Shown in pieces: positions 25,674-34,033 of a stretch of DNA of 43,124 nucleotides. Under the pieces are notes generated by a model. That model made no database searches and had not been told where the DNA came from. It saw nothing but the letters and a program-made list of their open reading frames with translations. The stretch comes from Anaerolineaceae bacterium (GTDB taxonomy: Bacteria > Chloroflexota > Anaerolineae > Anaerolineales > Anaerolineaceae): the NCBI GenBank assembly GCA_016927865.1, contig JAFGLU010000048.1:1-43124 (forward strand), in the 5' to 3' direction. The stretch's first letter is position 1. Each line of letters begins with the position of its first letter. Position numbers and translations under genes: made by a program.

Positions 25674-26741
25674 CTATTCTCGTATTTTTTCCAAAACTTC
25701 TTTCATCATAGTATTCAATATTTTCTGGCTGGCCTTTTTCAAGTAAGTATCCCGTGCATTTGTGGCAATTTTCTTTCTTAGATTTGGATCGTCAGCCAAT
25801 TTCCTGACGGCTTCTGCTAAAGCCAAGGGATCGCCCATTTTACAAAACCAAGCATCATAATTGTGAGTTAGTAATTCGCAGTTCGCTTCATTGTCGCCAA
25901 CGATTGTAGGCTTTGCCATTGATATACATTGGTATGTCTTTCCTGAGACGACCCTTTTCGCTTTTTCGGAGTGTCCAAAATGTCCACCCAGGCAAATATC
26001 AGCGCTCGAAATCTCATCTGGCAAAGATGATAAAGGAACAGACGGAACAAAGGTCACATTATTGACTTTTATTTCACTTGCTAGAGCAATTATCTCCTTA
26101 TATTTCATCCCTTCGCCGATAATGCGAAAAGTTATGGGTCGGCTTTCCAAGAGCTTTGCAGCTTTAACTATAATTTCAAGACCATGAACTGGTAAAAAAG
26201 ATCCGTAAAAAAGGACTATCATATCTCCTCCCACACGGCTCAAGTTTCGAGGCACAAACAAGTTATCATCGCAACCCACAGGAATTGCATCAAATTTCGC
26301 TTCAGATAATTCAAACGTATTCACAAAATACTGAATGTGAGTCTTTGTATCCAGGAGAACGCGGTTTGAAACATTACATGAAGCTCGGTCAAGGGCGAAG
26401 ATTAATTTGGCAAATATTGAATGCGGCCTGATCGTTTCTCGATCAAACACTAAAGTATCGTATGCAGAAATAAACGCATCGAACAGAATTGGCGCTTTCT
26501 TTAAAGCTGCGATTGGAGGTGCCAATAATTGTCCGAAGAATCCAACAAATATTAAATCGTACCGATTGGTAATTAATTTTCTTGTTGCTTCCAGGTAAGA
26601 AATAGCACTCCGAGCAATGATTGAACGAGTTAACAGCTTTGGGGCTACCAGATCAACATCTCCAAAGTGGTTGAGAGTAGATCTGAGAGACTGATTTCTT
26701 GGATAACCAGGGGCCCTACCACATAAGAATAAGACTTTCAT
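25674..26741 (-). CDS. GT4/GT1-type glycosyltransferase
   Basis: This 355-residue protein has the GT-B signs of a family 4 enzyme: KVLFLCGRAPGYPRNQ at the N-terminus, PVGCDDNLFVPRNL at the domain junction and FYGSFLPVHGLEIIVKAAKLL in the donor domain. The usual E...E motif is replaced by a variant around KTYQCISMAKPTIVGDNEAN, so sugar specificity is uncertain. ATG 26741 is chosen; a TTG three codons earlier is possible. It follows the epimerase gene on the minus strand after a gap of 16 nt and is tail-to-tail with the plus-strand glycosyltransferase. Confidence 0.8.
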   Translation of the reverse strand: MKVLFLCGRAPGYPRNQSLRSTLNHFGDVDLVAPKLLTRSIIARSAISYLEATRKLITNRYDLIFVGFFGQLLAPPIAALKKAPILFDAFISAYDTLVFDRETIRPHSIFAKLIFALDRASCNVSNRVLLDTKTHIQYFVNTFELSEAKFDAIPVGCDDNLFVPRNLSRVGGDMIVLFYGSFLPVHGLEIIVKAAKLLESRPITFRIIGEGMKYKEIIALASEIKVNNVTFVPSVPLSSLPDEISSADICLGGHFGHSEKAKRVVSGKTYQCISMAKPTIVGDNEANCELLTHNYDAWFCKMGDPLALAEAVRKLADDPNLRKKIATNARDTYLKKASQKILNTMMKEVLEKIRE

Positions 26742-26757
26742 TACTTTCAAACCAGTT

Positions 26758-27753
26758 CTATTTTTCCACCCAGGATGGTGGGAGATTCTTCATGATTTCT
26801 ATATAAGAAAAGTTTTTGCTTTCCCTACTTCCAACCCTTTTCGCCCATTCAGCCATTCTATTAATTCCTTCCTCCAGGGATACTTGTGGAGGCGGCTGGA
26901 AAATCGAGTTAATTTTTTGATGTTTCGTGAACGCATACTTTACCTCTCTTCGTTCTGGCAAATAGATCACATTAGGCGGAACATTCATGGCATTAGCCAC
27001 GATCAAAGATAATTGATTAAGTGTATAAGGAGTATCTGCACCAATATTGAAAATTTGATTGCTCGCCTGAGGAATCTGAATAGCCCGTGCGATTAATGGA
27101 GCCACATCGGAAATATAAGTAAAGGCACGCAATTGCTCCCCATCGCCAAAAATCGTCATGGGTTTTTCCTGCAATATTTGGTTCATAAAAATTCCGATCA
27201 CATTTCTGTACCTGTCCCCTATATTTTGCCTCTCTCCATACACATTGTGGGGGCGGAAAATAACGTAGTCAAGGTCAAACATCCTCTTTGTCGCCCGAAG
27301 TTCGAGTTCAACGGCATATTTTGCGATGCCATAAGAATCTTCAGGTCGCGGAGTCATTTCTTCGTCCATTGGAGGCGGCAACTCACCATAAACCGCAATT
27401 GATGAGGTGAAAATAAATTTCTTAATGTTGTAATTTACTGCAGCATTCAGCAGGTTTACAGTCCCCAATAAATTATTCGAATAATTGAACGATTTGATAA
27501 AGTGACTAAGACCCTCAGCTGCATACGCAGCCAAATGAAAAACGTAGGTAAAGTTGTGTTTTTCAAAGATTTTCTTTACCAAAATCTCATCATTTATAGA
27601 TCCGTGTATAAAGCTAATCCTGGGGTCGACAATATTATCTTGGTAGCCCCCCGAAAGGTCATCGATTACAACCACATCTTCGCCGATCTTTATTAACTCT
27701 TCCGCTACATGCGAACCGATAAAGCCTGCACCTCCAGTGACTAAGCTTGTCAT
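26758..27753 (-). CDS. NAD-dependent sugar-nucleotide epimerase/dehydratase
   Basis: This 331-residue short-chain dehydrogenase-type enzyme has the NAD site TGGAGFIGSH (residues 6-15), VIDDLSGG, the TSSIAVYG segment (Ser of the triad), and the catalytic YGIAK (141-145). FRPHNVYGERQN and FTYISDVA later are common in UDP-glucose 4-epimerase-like enzymes. It interconverts or modifies a nucleotide sugar for the glycan locus; which one is not clear. AAAGGA precedes ATG 27753. It is divergently arranged from the family 2 glycosyltransferase at 27835. Confidence 0.88.
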   Translation of the reverse strand: MTSLVTGGAGFIGSHVAEELIKIGEDVVVIDDLSGGYQDNIVDPRISFIHGSINDEILVKKIFEKHNFTYVFHLAAYAAEGLSHFIKSFNYSNNLLGTVNLLNAAVNYNIKKFIFTSSIAVYGELPPPMDEEMTPRPEDSYGIAKYAVELELRATKRMFDLDYVIFRPHNVYGERQNIGDRYRNVIGIFMNQILQEKPMTIFGDGEQLRAFTYISDVAPLIARAIQIPQASNQIFNIGADTPYTLNQLSLIVANAMNVPPNVIYLPERREVKYAFTKHQKINSIFQPPPQVSLEEGINRMAEWAKRVGSRESKNFSYIEIMKNLPPSWVEK

Positions 27754-27834
27754 ATTTCATCCTTTCGTGGAAACCTCAATTTGAACAGGAACAATATATT
27801 ATAATACGCAATATCCACGTATAAGGAGATGGTC

Positions 27835-28764
27835 GTGAGCCTGTTCGATGAAATTAGAGTTGTAATCATTAATTTTAATCTTGCCCCTGATACTGTAGAC
27901 TGTGTTCGTTCTATTGCGAATGCTGGCCTTGACTACTCCAAAATTATTATCGTTGACAATAATTCTTCAGATGATTCTGTGGAGTATATCAAACAAGCTT
28001 TTCCCCCAGAGTTAAACATTCTAGCCTTAGACACCAATAAAGGTTATACGGGTGGTAGTAATGCTGGTATCCAGTATGCAATTAGCGCTGGGGCAGTGTG
28101 GGTATTCCTGATGAACAACGATACTTTGGTAGCCCCGAATTTTTTTAGCGAGTTTGATAAAGCTGTCCAGAAATACGGACAAAAGTATACTGTCTTCAGC
28201 CCTATGATTCTTTATTTCGACCCACCTAATCGAATCGCATACATGGGAGATAAGTTAATTCCAGGAACTATGCTTACACTGAATTCTTGGGAAGGAAAAG
28301 ATGGGAGAGATGAATACCCTGAAATTATCCCCTCTGACTTTGTGCATGGATGCGGTATGTTAGTCCATAGATCTGTATACGAAAATATAGGAGCATTTGA
28401 CGATTCTCTCTTTATTTACTTTGAAGAAGTGGATTTTTGTTGGCGGCTACGGTTGGCTGGATACGAGGTTGCTGCATTTCCTTCAGCCAAAATGTGGCAT
28501 AAAATTTCGGCAATCATGGGAAAGCAGAAGCCGCGTACTCGCTATTTGCAGACTCGAAACCAAATATGGGTTTTTCGACGATATTCAAAAGGTGTCCGAT
28601 TAATGTTAATGTTTCTATATAGCTTATTCAGATTGTTAAGAAACTCATTAAGAGATTTGATGGATGGACAACCTTCTAATATTAAATATTCTTTTAGGGG
28701 GTGGGCCGAAGGTTGGAATACGCCTCAAAAAGCTTATGTGGAGAGCGGTCAATGGAAATCGTAA
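27835..28764 (+). CDS. Family 2 glycosyltransferase (rhamnosyltransferase-like)
   Basis: The 309-residue GT-A enzyme has VVIINFNLAPDTVDCVRSI, IIIVDNNSSDDSVEYI, NKGYTGGSNAGI and MNNDTLVAP (the metal-binding DxD-type position), with the acceptor-side signature YFEEVDFCWRLRLAGY. This pattern is usual for rhamnosyltransferase-like enzymes of surface polysaccharides. I prefer GTG 27835 because AAGGAG (27823-27828) lies 6 nt upstream; the in-frame ATG at 27829 overlaps it. TATAAT (27800-27805) could be part of its promoter. Its end overlaps the next gene by 13 nt. Confidence 0.85.
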   Translation: MSLFDEIRVVIINFNLAPDTVDCVRSIANAGLDYSKIIIVDNNSSDDSVEYIKQAFPPELNILALDTNKGYTGGSNAGIQYAISAGAVWVFLMNNDTLVAPNFFSEFDKAVQKYGQKYTVFSPMILYFDPPNRIAYMGDKLIPGTMLTLNSWEGKDGRDEYPEIIPSDFVHGCGMLVHRSVYENIGAFDDSLFIYFEEVDFCWRLRLAGYEVAAFPSAKMWHKISAIMGKQKPRTRYLQTRNQIWVFRRYSKGVRLMLMFLYSLFRLLRNSLRDLMDGQPSNIKYSFRGWAEGWNTPQKAYVESGQWKS

Positions 28765-29693
28765 CGACTTGCAATTTGTGTGGTAGCGAAAAACAGCAAC
28801 GGCTTTATCATTTAAAAGATTGGCTTTTGGAGCGAGACGATGTTCTAACAACTCTTGTAAAGTGTACTAACTGTGGACTGATTTACCAATCACCAAGGCC
28901 TAAGATTGATGAAATTATTAATCATTATCCAGACGACTATGAACCTTACCAAGCCGGACTGGCAATTCTGAAAAATAAAACGATTTCCAGGCTATTCCTG
29001 GAGATTGGATTAGGCTCAAAAGTGCAGTTGGTCTCAAATGTTAGAAAAGGAGGCGCATTACTAGATGTGGGTTGTGCAAGTGGGTTGTTTTTGAACAAAA
29101 TGAAGCAGAAACGAGCGTGGACTGTGCAAGGAGTTGAAATTAATCCCGTCGCTTCCGAACTCGCGCAAAAAGAGTTCGGTCTGAACATTTTTACCGGCAC
29201 GCTAGAAGAAGCAAAATATGATGATATGGCCTTCGATGTGGTTACGTTGTGGGATGTGTTAGAACACCTTCATGACCCCGCCTCTTCCCTCAGAGAGATC
29301 CATCGAATCCTTAAACCTAATGGAATCATTATCTTAAGACTACCCAATGTTGACAGCGTAGATTCCAGGTTGTTTTCTATGTATTGGTCTGGATTTGATT
29401 CCCCTCGGCACTTGTTTGTTTTTGGCAGAAAGACTATCAAAGAAATTCTGCGGAATCAAGGTTTTACAACCCTTAGAATCGATACGAGCAATGGTGAGTA
29501 TATGGGATTCCTGCTGAGTTTACGGATGTTCCTGTACGCCAAAAACGTTAAAAAATCAACCCGGGAGCTTGTAATTACTGTGTTATCTCATCCAGTAATT
29601 AGAATCCTACTTTTTCCAATTTTTTCCCTCTGGGCTTTCACGGGATATGGCACGCAGATGAGTGTGATAGCAATTAAGAAATCAAGCAAATAA
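28752..29693 (+). CDS. Methyltransferase with N-terminal zinc ribbon
   Basis: The 313-residue protein starts with a Cys cluster CNLCG...CTNCG (residues 7-10 and about 37-40), a zinc ribbon. A class I methyltransferase follows with LLDVGCASGLFLNKM, VVTLWDVLEHLHDP and IIILRLPNVDS. Such ribbon-methyltransferases occur in polysaccharide loci, methylating sugars or lipid-linked intermediates. ATG 28752 lies inside the end of the previous gene (13-nt overlap), suggesting translational coupling. The stop TAA shares its last base with the ATG of the next gene (29693). Confidence 0.85.
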   Translation: MEIVTTCNLCGSEKQQRLYHLKDWLLERDDVLTTLVKCTNCGLIYQSPRPKIDEIINHYPDDYEPYQAGLAILKNKTISRLFLEIGLGSKVQLVSNVRKGGALLDVGCASGLFLNKMKQKRAWTVQGVEINPVASELAQKEFGLNIFTGTLEEAKYDDMAFDVVTLWDVLEHLHDPASSLREIHRILKPNGIIILRLPNVDSVDSRLFSMYWSGFDSPRHLFVFGRKTIKEILRNQGFTTLRIDTSNGEYMGFLLSLRMFLYAKNVKKSTRELVITVLSHPVIRILLFPIFSLWAFTGYGTQMSVIAIKKSSK

Positions 29694-30622
29694 TGAGGCA
29701 AAACTTTGCGTCCCTTCATTCCAAAAATAAAGCGCTCTTATATTTCCAATCCTTTCTGTTCTTCCTCATTGCAACAATAATACTCGGCTATTTGGTTTAT
29801 CAAAACAGGAACCTTCTCGAATCCTACGATTGGAAAATTCGTTGGCATTTCGTACTTATAGCTTTTGGAATAGATGGAGTAGCCTTATTACTAGGCTCTA
29901 TTATCTGGAGCATGATTATGAGAAGTCTGGGAGTCTCTATTGGATTTACGGTAAATCTTCGCCATTTTTGTATAAATATGTTAGCAAGGCGTATTCCAGG
30001 AACAATTTGGTACGTTGCTTATCGCTCCCAATTTTATGCTCGTTATAAAATCCCTATAACTATTCCGGCGATTGCGAGTGGAATCGAAGCAATCGTGTCT
30101 GTCGTATCAGCTATACTCGTCGCTTTCATGTTTGGAATAGGGGCCATTTCAGAATTCATATCAGCGCCGTGGATTTTTATTCCAATATCCCTGATCGGTT
30201 TAATTGTGTTGCATCCGCGAATCATCAGTTGGATATTTATGAAGTTCGGAAAAGAAATTGTTGAATTTCAATATAAAGATGTTCTTGTCTGGCTTATGCT
30301 GTATGTGCTTTTGTGGGGTTTAAGTGGGACGATTATTTTTTTTATTGCTAATTCCGTGCTAAGCATTTCAGTCTCATACTTGACCATGATAATTGGGGGA
30401 TGGGCGCTAATCGGCGCTCTTTCTTATATATTATTATTCCTTCCAAGTAACTTGGGCTTCAATGAGGTAGGAATTAGTCTGTTGTTTTCAAGTGTAATCC
30501 CATCTTCATTTGCTGTAATCATTGCACTGTTTATCCGGGTAGGTTTTATTTTTTTTGAGATGCTGTGGGCAGCATGTGTGATTATTATCTCACAGCTGAT
30601 TCAGCCTATAATCGAAAAGTAG
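29693..30622 (+). CDS. UPF0104/lysylphosphatidylglycerol synthase-type membrane protein
   Basis: This 309-residue polytopic protein has about eight hydrophobic helices, of which the first begins FLFFLIATIILGYLVY. Conserved-looking elements include LARRIPGTIWYVAYRSQFY (the R-P-G region of the UPF0104 / LPG synthetase transmembrane family) and LPSNLGFNEVGISLLFS near the C-terminus. In related proteins the family moves or modifies lipid-linked substrates; here the role may be flipping or processing of a lipid-linked glycan, which is inference. Its ATG overlaps the preceding stop by one base, so it is coupled with the methyltransferase. Confidence 0.75.
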   Translation: MRQNFASLHSKNKALLYFQSFLFFLIATIILGYLVYQNRNLLESYDWKIRWHFVLIAFGIDGVALLLGSIIWSMIMRSLGVSIGFTVNLRHFCINMLARRIPGTIWYVAYRSQFYARYKIPITIPAIASGIEAIVSVVSAILVAFMFGIGAISEFISAPWIFIPISLIGLIVLHPRIISWIFMKFGKEIVEFQYKDVLVWLMLYVLLWGLSGTIIFFIANSVLSISVSYLTMIIGGWALIGALSYILLFLPSNLGFNEVGISLLFSSVIPSSFAVIIALFIRVGFIFFEMLWAACVIIISQLIQPIIEK

Positions 30623-30695
30623 TTGGCCGCTCAGAATGCTTTGTCTGTTTCATTCATAATAAACTGTAGGATAAACTAATAATCCAAAAGAATTA

Positions 30696-30724
30696 TTGAT
30701 TAGCGGCTTTTAATATAGTATTCT
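30696..30724 (+). promoter_or_regulatory. Possible promoter of the four-module secreted protein
   Basis: TTGATT (30696-30701) and TATTCT (30719-30724) are separated by 17 nt, giving a start about 35 nt before the ATG at 30765. Moderate match to consensus. Confidence 0.4.
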
Positions 30725-30764
30725 TATAGCAGATTGAAAACAATAGCTTAAGAGGAGGCTTGTT

Positions 30765-32153
30765 ATGTTCGTCAAGAGATCGGTTAATATTGCTGTAATT
30801 GCTACGGTGGCTATTCTAACGATAGTCGGAGTCGTTGGCGCGCAGAAGTTCACTTACACATCTGGTGTAAATGTTCAGAACCTGAGTGCTGATCCTGGTG
30901 AGTTGCTTGTGACTTATTACAACGCCGGTGTTGCTGATGGCTCGGGCGGCACCCAGAATATGGTCACGGATCCCATTGCGATCGATGGCTTTGGGGTTAA
31001 GAATTTCTTCCCGATCCATGCCCCCGCAGGTTTCAGCGGTTCGGTTGTTATTTCGTCAAGCAAGCCTGTTGCGGCAGTGACGAACATCACAAACACTTCC
31101 TTAACCGTCTTGGGAGCTTATAATGGGCGCGCTGCTGGCAGCCCCAATGTCTATCTCCCACTGCTCCATAAAGCGAACTCCGGCTTCGATTCTTGGTACA
31201 GCATTCAGAATACCGGTTCAGTTGCTGCAACTGTCCAAATTGATTATTCTTCTACAGGGATCGGGGTTGATAGCACTGTCATTGTTGCCCCTAATGCCTC
31301 GGTAAATGTTTATCAGAAAGACGAAACCATCCACGGGACTTTCAAAACCTTTGCAGCTTCTCTTACGAGCACCCAACCGATCGTGGTTGTTGTCTTGCAG
31401 GAAAGCACTTCGAATATTCTGGCATACACTGGTTTCTCTTCAGGTTCCAAGCTGCCCGTAATGCCAACCATTAACCAGAATAATGCTCAATACATCACCG
31501 GTACTCAGGTGTATAATCTTGGCGCTGAATCCACTGATGTGACCATTTCATACACTGCCGGGCAATACGGGACAGATTGCACCGAGACTCGGACGGTTCC
31601 TGCTAAGACAATGGTTATCTTTACGACCGATGTCTTTATGAAGGATACGCCGGGAATTTCTGAGACCTGCGTAAATGGTCAAAGGTTCTTAGGTTCAGCT
31701 AAAGTGACAACTAACTCGACGAACCAAGATCTGGCAGTACTTGTAAACCAACTCAAAATCCCAGGTGTGAATGGCTCGGCTTACAGCGCTTTCGACCCTG
31801 CAACCGCTACCAACTCGGTGTTCATGCCCACAATTTTTGATAGGAATGCTGGTTGGTATACAGCCTTCAATGTGATCAATGTCGGCACCGGAACTACCTA
31901 TGTTAAATGCACCTTCGCCGGTGTAGCTACAACACAAGATACGGGTGTTGATGGTCTTGGTGAAGGAAAGAGTGTAACAATCACTCAATATGGTGTTCTA
32001 CAGGATCGGTATGTTGGATCCGCCGTTTGTAGGACATATACGGACAACACCTATACAACCGAGGATACTACTGACAAGATCTTGACCGTAGTGAATGAAC
32101 TTGGTACAGGTTCACCTGACAACCTGTTGACTTATGAGGGTATCAATCCCTAA
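30765..32153 (+). CDS. Secreted protein of four diverged beta-sandwich-like modules
   Basis: This 462-residue protein has a classical signal peptide (MFVKRSVNIAVIATVAILTIVGVVGA). The remainder divides into four weakly similar units of about 90-130 residues, each with a VQN/IQN/VYN/VIN motif followed by a short beta strand and ending with a hydrophobic strand before an N or Q. Examples are VNVQNLSADPGELLVTYY, YSIQNTGSVAATVQIDYS, TQVYNLGAESTDVTISY and FNVINVGTGTTYVKCTF. No known enzyme motif is visible. Probably a cell-surface or extracellular structural/adhesive protein. AGGAGGC precedes the ATG, and a strong hairpin follows the stop. Likely highly expressed, judging from the signals around it. 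Confidence 0.75.
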   Translation: MFVKRSVNIAVIATVAILTIVGVVGAQKFTYTSGVNVQNLSADPGELLVTYYNAGVADGSGGTQNMVTDPIAIDGFGVKNFFPIHAPAGFSGSVVISSSKPVAAVTNITNTSLTVLGAYNGRAAGSPNVYLPLLHKANSGFDSWYSIQNTGSVAATVQIDYSSTGIGVDSTVIVAPNASVNVYQKDETIHGTFKTFAASLTSTQPIVVVVLQESTSNILAYTGFSSGSKLPVMPTINQNNAQYITGTQVYNLGAESTDVTISYTAGQYGTDCTETRTVPAKTMVIFTTDVFMKDTPGISETCVNGQRFLGSAKVTTNSTNQDLAVLVNQLKIPGVNGSAYSAFDPATATNSVFMPTIFDRNAGWYTAFNVINVGTGTTYVKCTFAGVATTQDTGVDGLGEGKSVTITQYGVLQDRYVGSAVCRTYTDNTYTTEDTTDKILTVVNELGTGSPDNLLTYEGINP

Positions 32154-32171
32154 TAAACTAACGTTTTTACG

Positions 32172-32212
32172 ATACAATAAAGGGGTACCGTCCAGGTACC
32201 CCTTTATTGTAT
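32172..32212 (+). terminator. Strong terminator after the four-module secreted protein
   Basis: ATACAATAAAGGGGTACC (32172-32189) and its exact complement (32195-32212) form an 18-bp stem around five bases. The arms end in T-rich sequence on both strands. It sits between the secreted protein and the lipoprotein. Confidence 0.8.
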
Positions 32213-32234
32213 TAAACTCTCAGGAGATTGCTCA

Positions 32235-32792
32235 ATGAAAAAATATTTTCTTATTGCACTAATATTTCTGTTGACATCATGCTCCCCAGGCGTGAGCACC
32301 TCAGCAACTTCGGCTGTTACAGAAAACTTAGCAAGTACCCCAGTAGACAACATAGAGAATGCTTACCCTGTTATTATCGAGACTGCTTACCCAATAGAGA
32401 TGCCAAATCCGGACACTTCCATTCAGACTGAACCAAGTGCAAGCGGCACTGGAACACTTACGGGTACTATATTGTTGAATGGAAGACCAGTTGTCAATGT
32501 GAATTTGTTCTTGGCTCAAACACTTACCAATAGCGAAGGTGCTGAGATAGTTGCAGAAATGGATGTGGTGACTTCACCGCGTTCATTCACCAATTCGGCC
32601 GGCGAATTTATAATCACCAATATTAAACCGGGCCGTTATGCTCTGATCCTCGATATTGCTGTAAAGTCTTTCTTGCTGACATTTCCAGACAATCAAGAGA
32701 CTATTCTGATGACTATTGAGCCTGATTTAATTATCGAATTGGGCGTTTTGGATTTCACTGAACTTCCGATTCCTGATTCTTATGTTAAGTAG
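32235..32792 (+). CDS. Lipoprotein with carboxypeptidase-regulatory-like domain
   Basis: This 185-residue protein begins with a lipoprotein signal (YFLIALIFLLTSCSPG; LTSC lipobox, Cys about residue 16), then a Thr/Ser-rich spacer. The following TGTLTGTILLNGRPVVNVNLFLAQ and FTNSAGEFIITNIKPGRYALILD, separated by about 55 residues, have the beta pattern of carboxypeptidase-regulatory-like or Cna B-type domains that carry or anchor surface proteins. CAGGAG precedes ATG 32235. It lies directly downstream of the secreted protein terminator and may be expressed separately. The functional partner is unknown. Confidence 0.75.
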   Translation: MKKYFLIALIFLLTSCSPGVSTSATSAVTENLASTPVDNIENAYPVIIETAYPIEMPNPDTSIQTEPSASGTGTLTGTILLNGRPVVNVNLFLAQTLTNSEGAEIVAEMDVVTSPRSFTNSAGEFIITNIKPGRYALILDIAVKSFLLTFPDNQETILMTIEPDLIIELGVLDFTELPIPDSYVK

Positions 32793-32816
32793 TCATTAAC
32801 TTAAAGGAGATTGTCT

Positions 32817-33677
32817 CTAACCCCCCTCCTTAAACTCCACCAACCAACCTCCCCCGCAGGCCGGCACCGAAAGCCCTTCCGCTTTCTCGCCGGCCTCGCC
32901 GACTCTCACGCTATATTCCACACCCGGTGTCATGGTGAAATCTGCATACCCCGCGCCCATCTCGGGAGCAAAGCCGGTGTAGAACACGCTCTGCCCGCCC
33001 GTCCACGTCACCGTGACCCGCGCGCCCGCCAGCGGCTGACCATTGATGTCCAGCACCTGTACCGCCAGAGTGTTCGGCAACAGGCTGTTGTCGCAAATCT
33101 CCTGCCTGCCCACCTCGCGGAAGGGGTTGGTCTCAACTCGCAACGGCGTAGCGGTCGGGCGGGGAGTGAAGGTTGGGCGCGGTGTAATGGTGGCGGTGGG
33201 CGTGAAGACCGGAGTGGCGGTCAGGACAGCCTGGGAAACTTCTTCGGTTGCCGCCAGAGTCTCCTCGGTGGTGGCTTCCAGGGTGGCTTGGGTGGCGGTA
33301 GACGTGGGCAGCGGGCCGGTGCCGCGCGGCTCCACCAGCGGGCCGCCCGTTAACGCAGAAGCCAGCAGCGCCAGGCTGCGCACCTCGGCTGGCGAGCCGT
33401 TTTCAGCCAGCACCCGCTGCGCCTGGGCAGCCAGGATGCGGGCCGGGTCTTCATCGTTGAGCAGCGCCAGGCGCATTTTAGCCCGCTCCAGGTTGCCGTC
33501 CCCCTGGTAGGAAATGGCGATCAAGCGGCGATACTCACTGCGAGCGGATTCGGTCAGCGCTGAAGGTTCAGCATCGGTATAGCGGACTGGGAACCAGACC
33601 ACTGAAAATAGCGCTCCCAGCAATACGCCAATGAGCAAACCCGTCAGCAGGTACCAGTGCCCGCGCCGTTCGTTCAT
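32817..33677 (-). CDS. Membrane-anchored protein with Thr/Pro linker and C-terminal beta domain
   Basis: The 286-residue protein has a transmembrane anchor (about residues 9-29). A helical domain follows, in which YRRLIAISYQGDGNLERAKMRL and ALLNDEDPARILAAQAQRVL match the neighbouring gene. A Thr/Pro/Val-rich linker (about residues 130-190) leads to a beta domain (QVLDINGQPLAGARVTVTWTG) of Ig-like or Cna B-like appearance. The domain order suggests an externally displayed protein. Its ATG overlaps the stop of the preceding gene by 4 nt. The function is unknown. Confidence 0.7.
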   Translation of the reverse strand: MNERRGHWYLLTGLLIGVLLGALFSVVWFPVRYTDAEPSALTESARSEYRRLIAISYQGDGNLERAKMRLALLNDEDPARILAAQAQRVLAENGSPAEVRSLALLASALTGGPLVEPRGTGPLPTSTATQATLEATTEETLAATEEVSQAVLTATPVFTPTATITPRPTFTPRPTATPLRVETNPFREVGRQEICDNSLLPNTLAVQVLDINGQPLAGARVTVTWTGGQSVFYTGFAPEMGAGYADFTMTPGVEYSVRVGEAGEKAEGLSVPACGGGWLVEFKEGG

Positions 33678-34033
33678 GGCGCCTCCGTGGACAAGGGTCC
33701 GGCGCCCTGCACCGCCTGTGACAGGTTGGAGAGCACTTCCAGGTCACTGGGGGCATAGCCCAAATCGCGGGCTGACACCAGCGTGCGCACCATCACCTGG
33801 GCCGGGCTGTCATTACTGATCAGGCTCAGGCGGCGCAACGCCAGCGGCAGGTTGCCGTCCTGACGATATGCTTCCGCTACCATCAGCACATAATCGGCCT
33901 TATAGTCATCCCGTAAGGTGGTCGCATCCAGGTTGCTGTAAGGAGCCGGGTTGATCACCCAACCATATAGCATCCCAATGGCCAGGCCGGCTAAAATGCT
34001 TGCAACAAAAAAAACGAGTCTCAGGTTGCGCAT
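33674..34033 (-). CDS. Membrane-anchored helical protein, paralogue of the 32817-33677 product
   Basis: The 119-residue protein has an N-terminal transmembrane segment (LVFFVASILAGLAIGMLYGW) and a helical domain with DYVLMVAEAYRQDGNLPLALRRL and LISNDSPAQVMVRTL. This follows the same pattern as the N-terminal half of the next gene, so the pair arose by duplication. It starts directly after the stop of hutU with no intergenic base, and its last bases overlap the next start by 4 nt. Function is unknown; TPR-like or regulatory membrane proteins are possible. Confidence 0.7.
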   Translation of the reverse strand: MRNLRLVFFVASILAGLAIGMLYGWVINPAPYSNLDATTLRDDYKADYVLMVAEAYRQDGNLPLALRRLSLISNDSPAQVMVRTLVSARDLGYAPSDLEVLSNLSQAVQGAGPLSTEAP

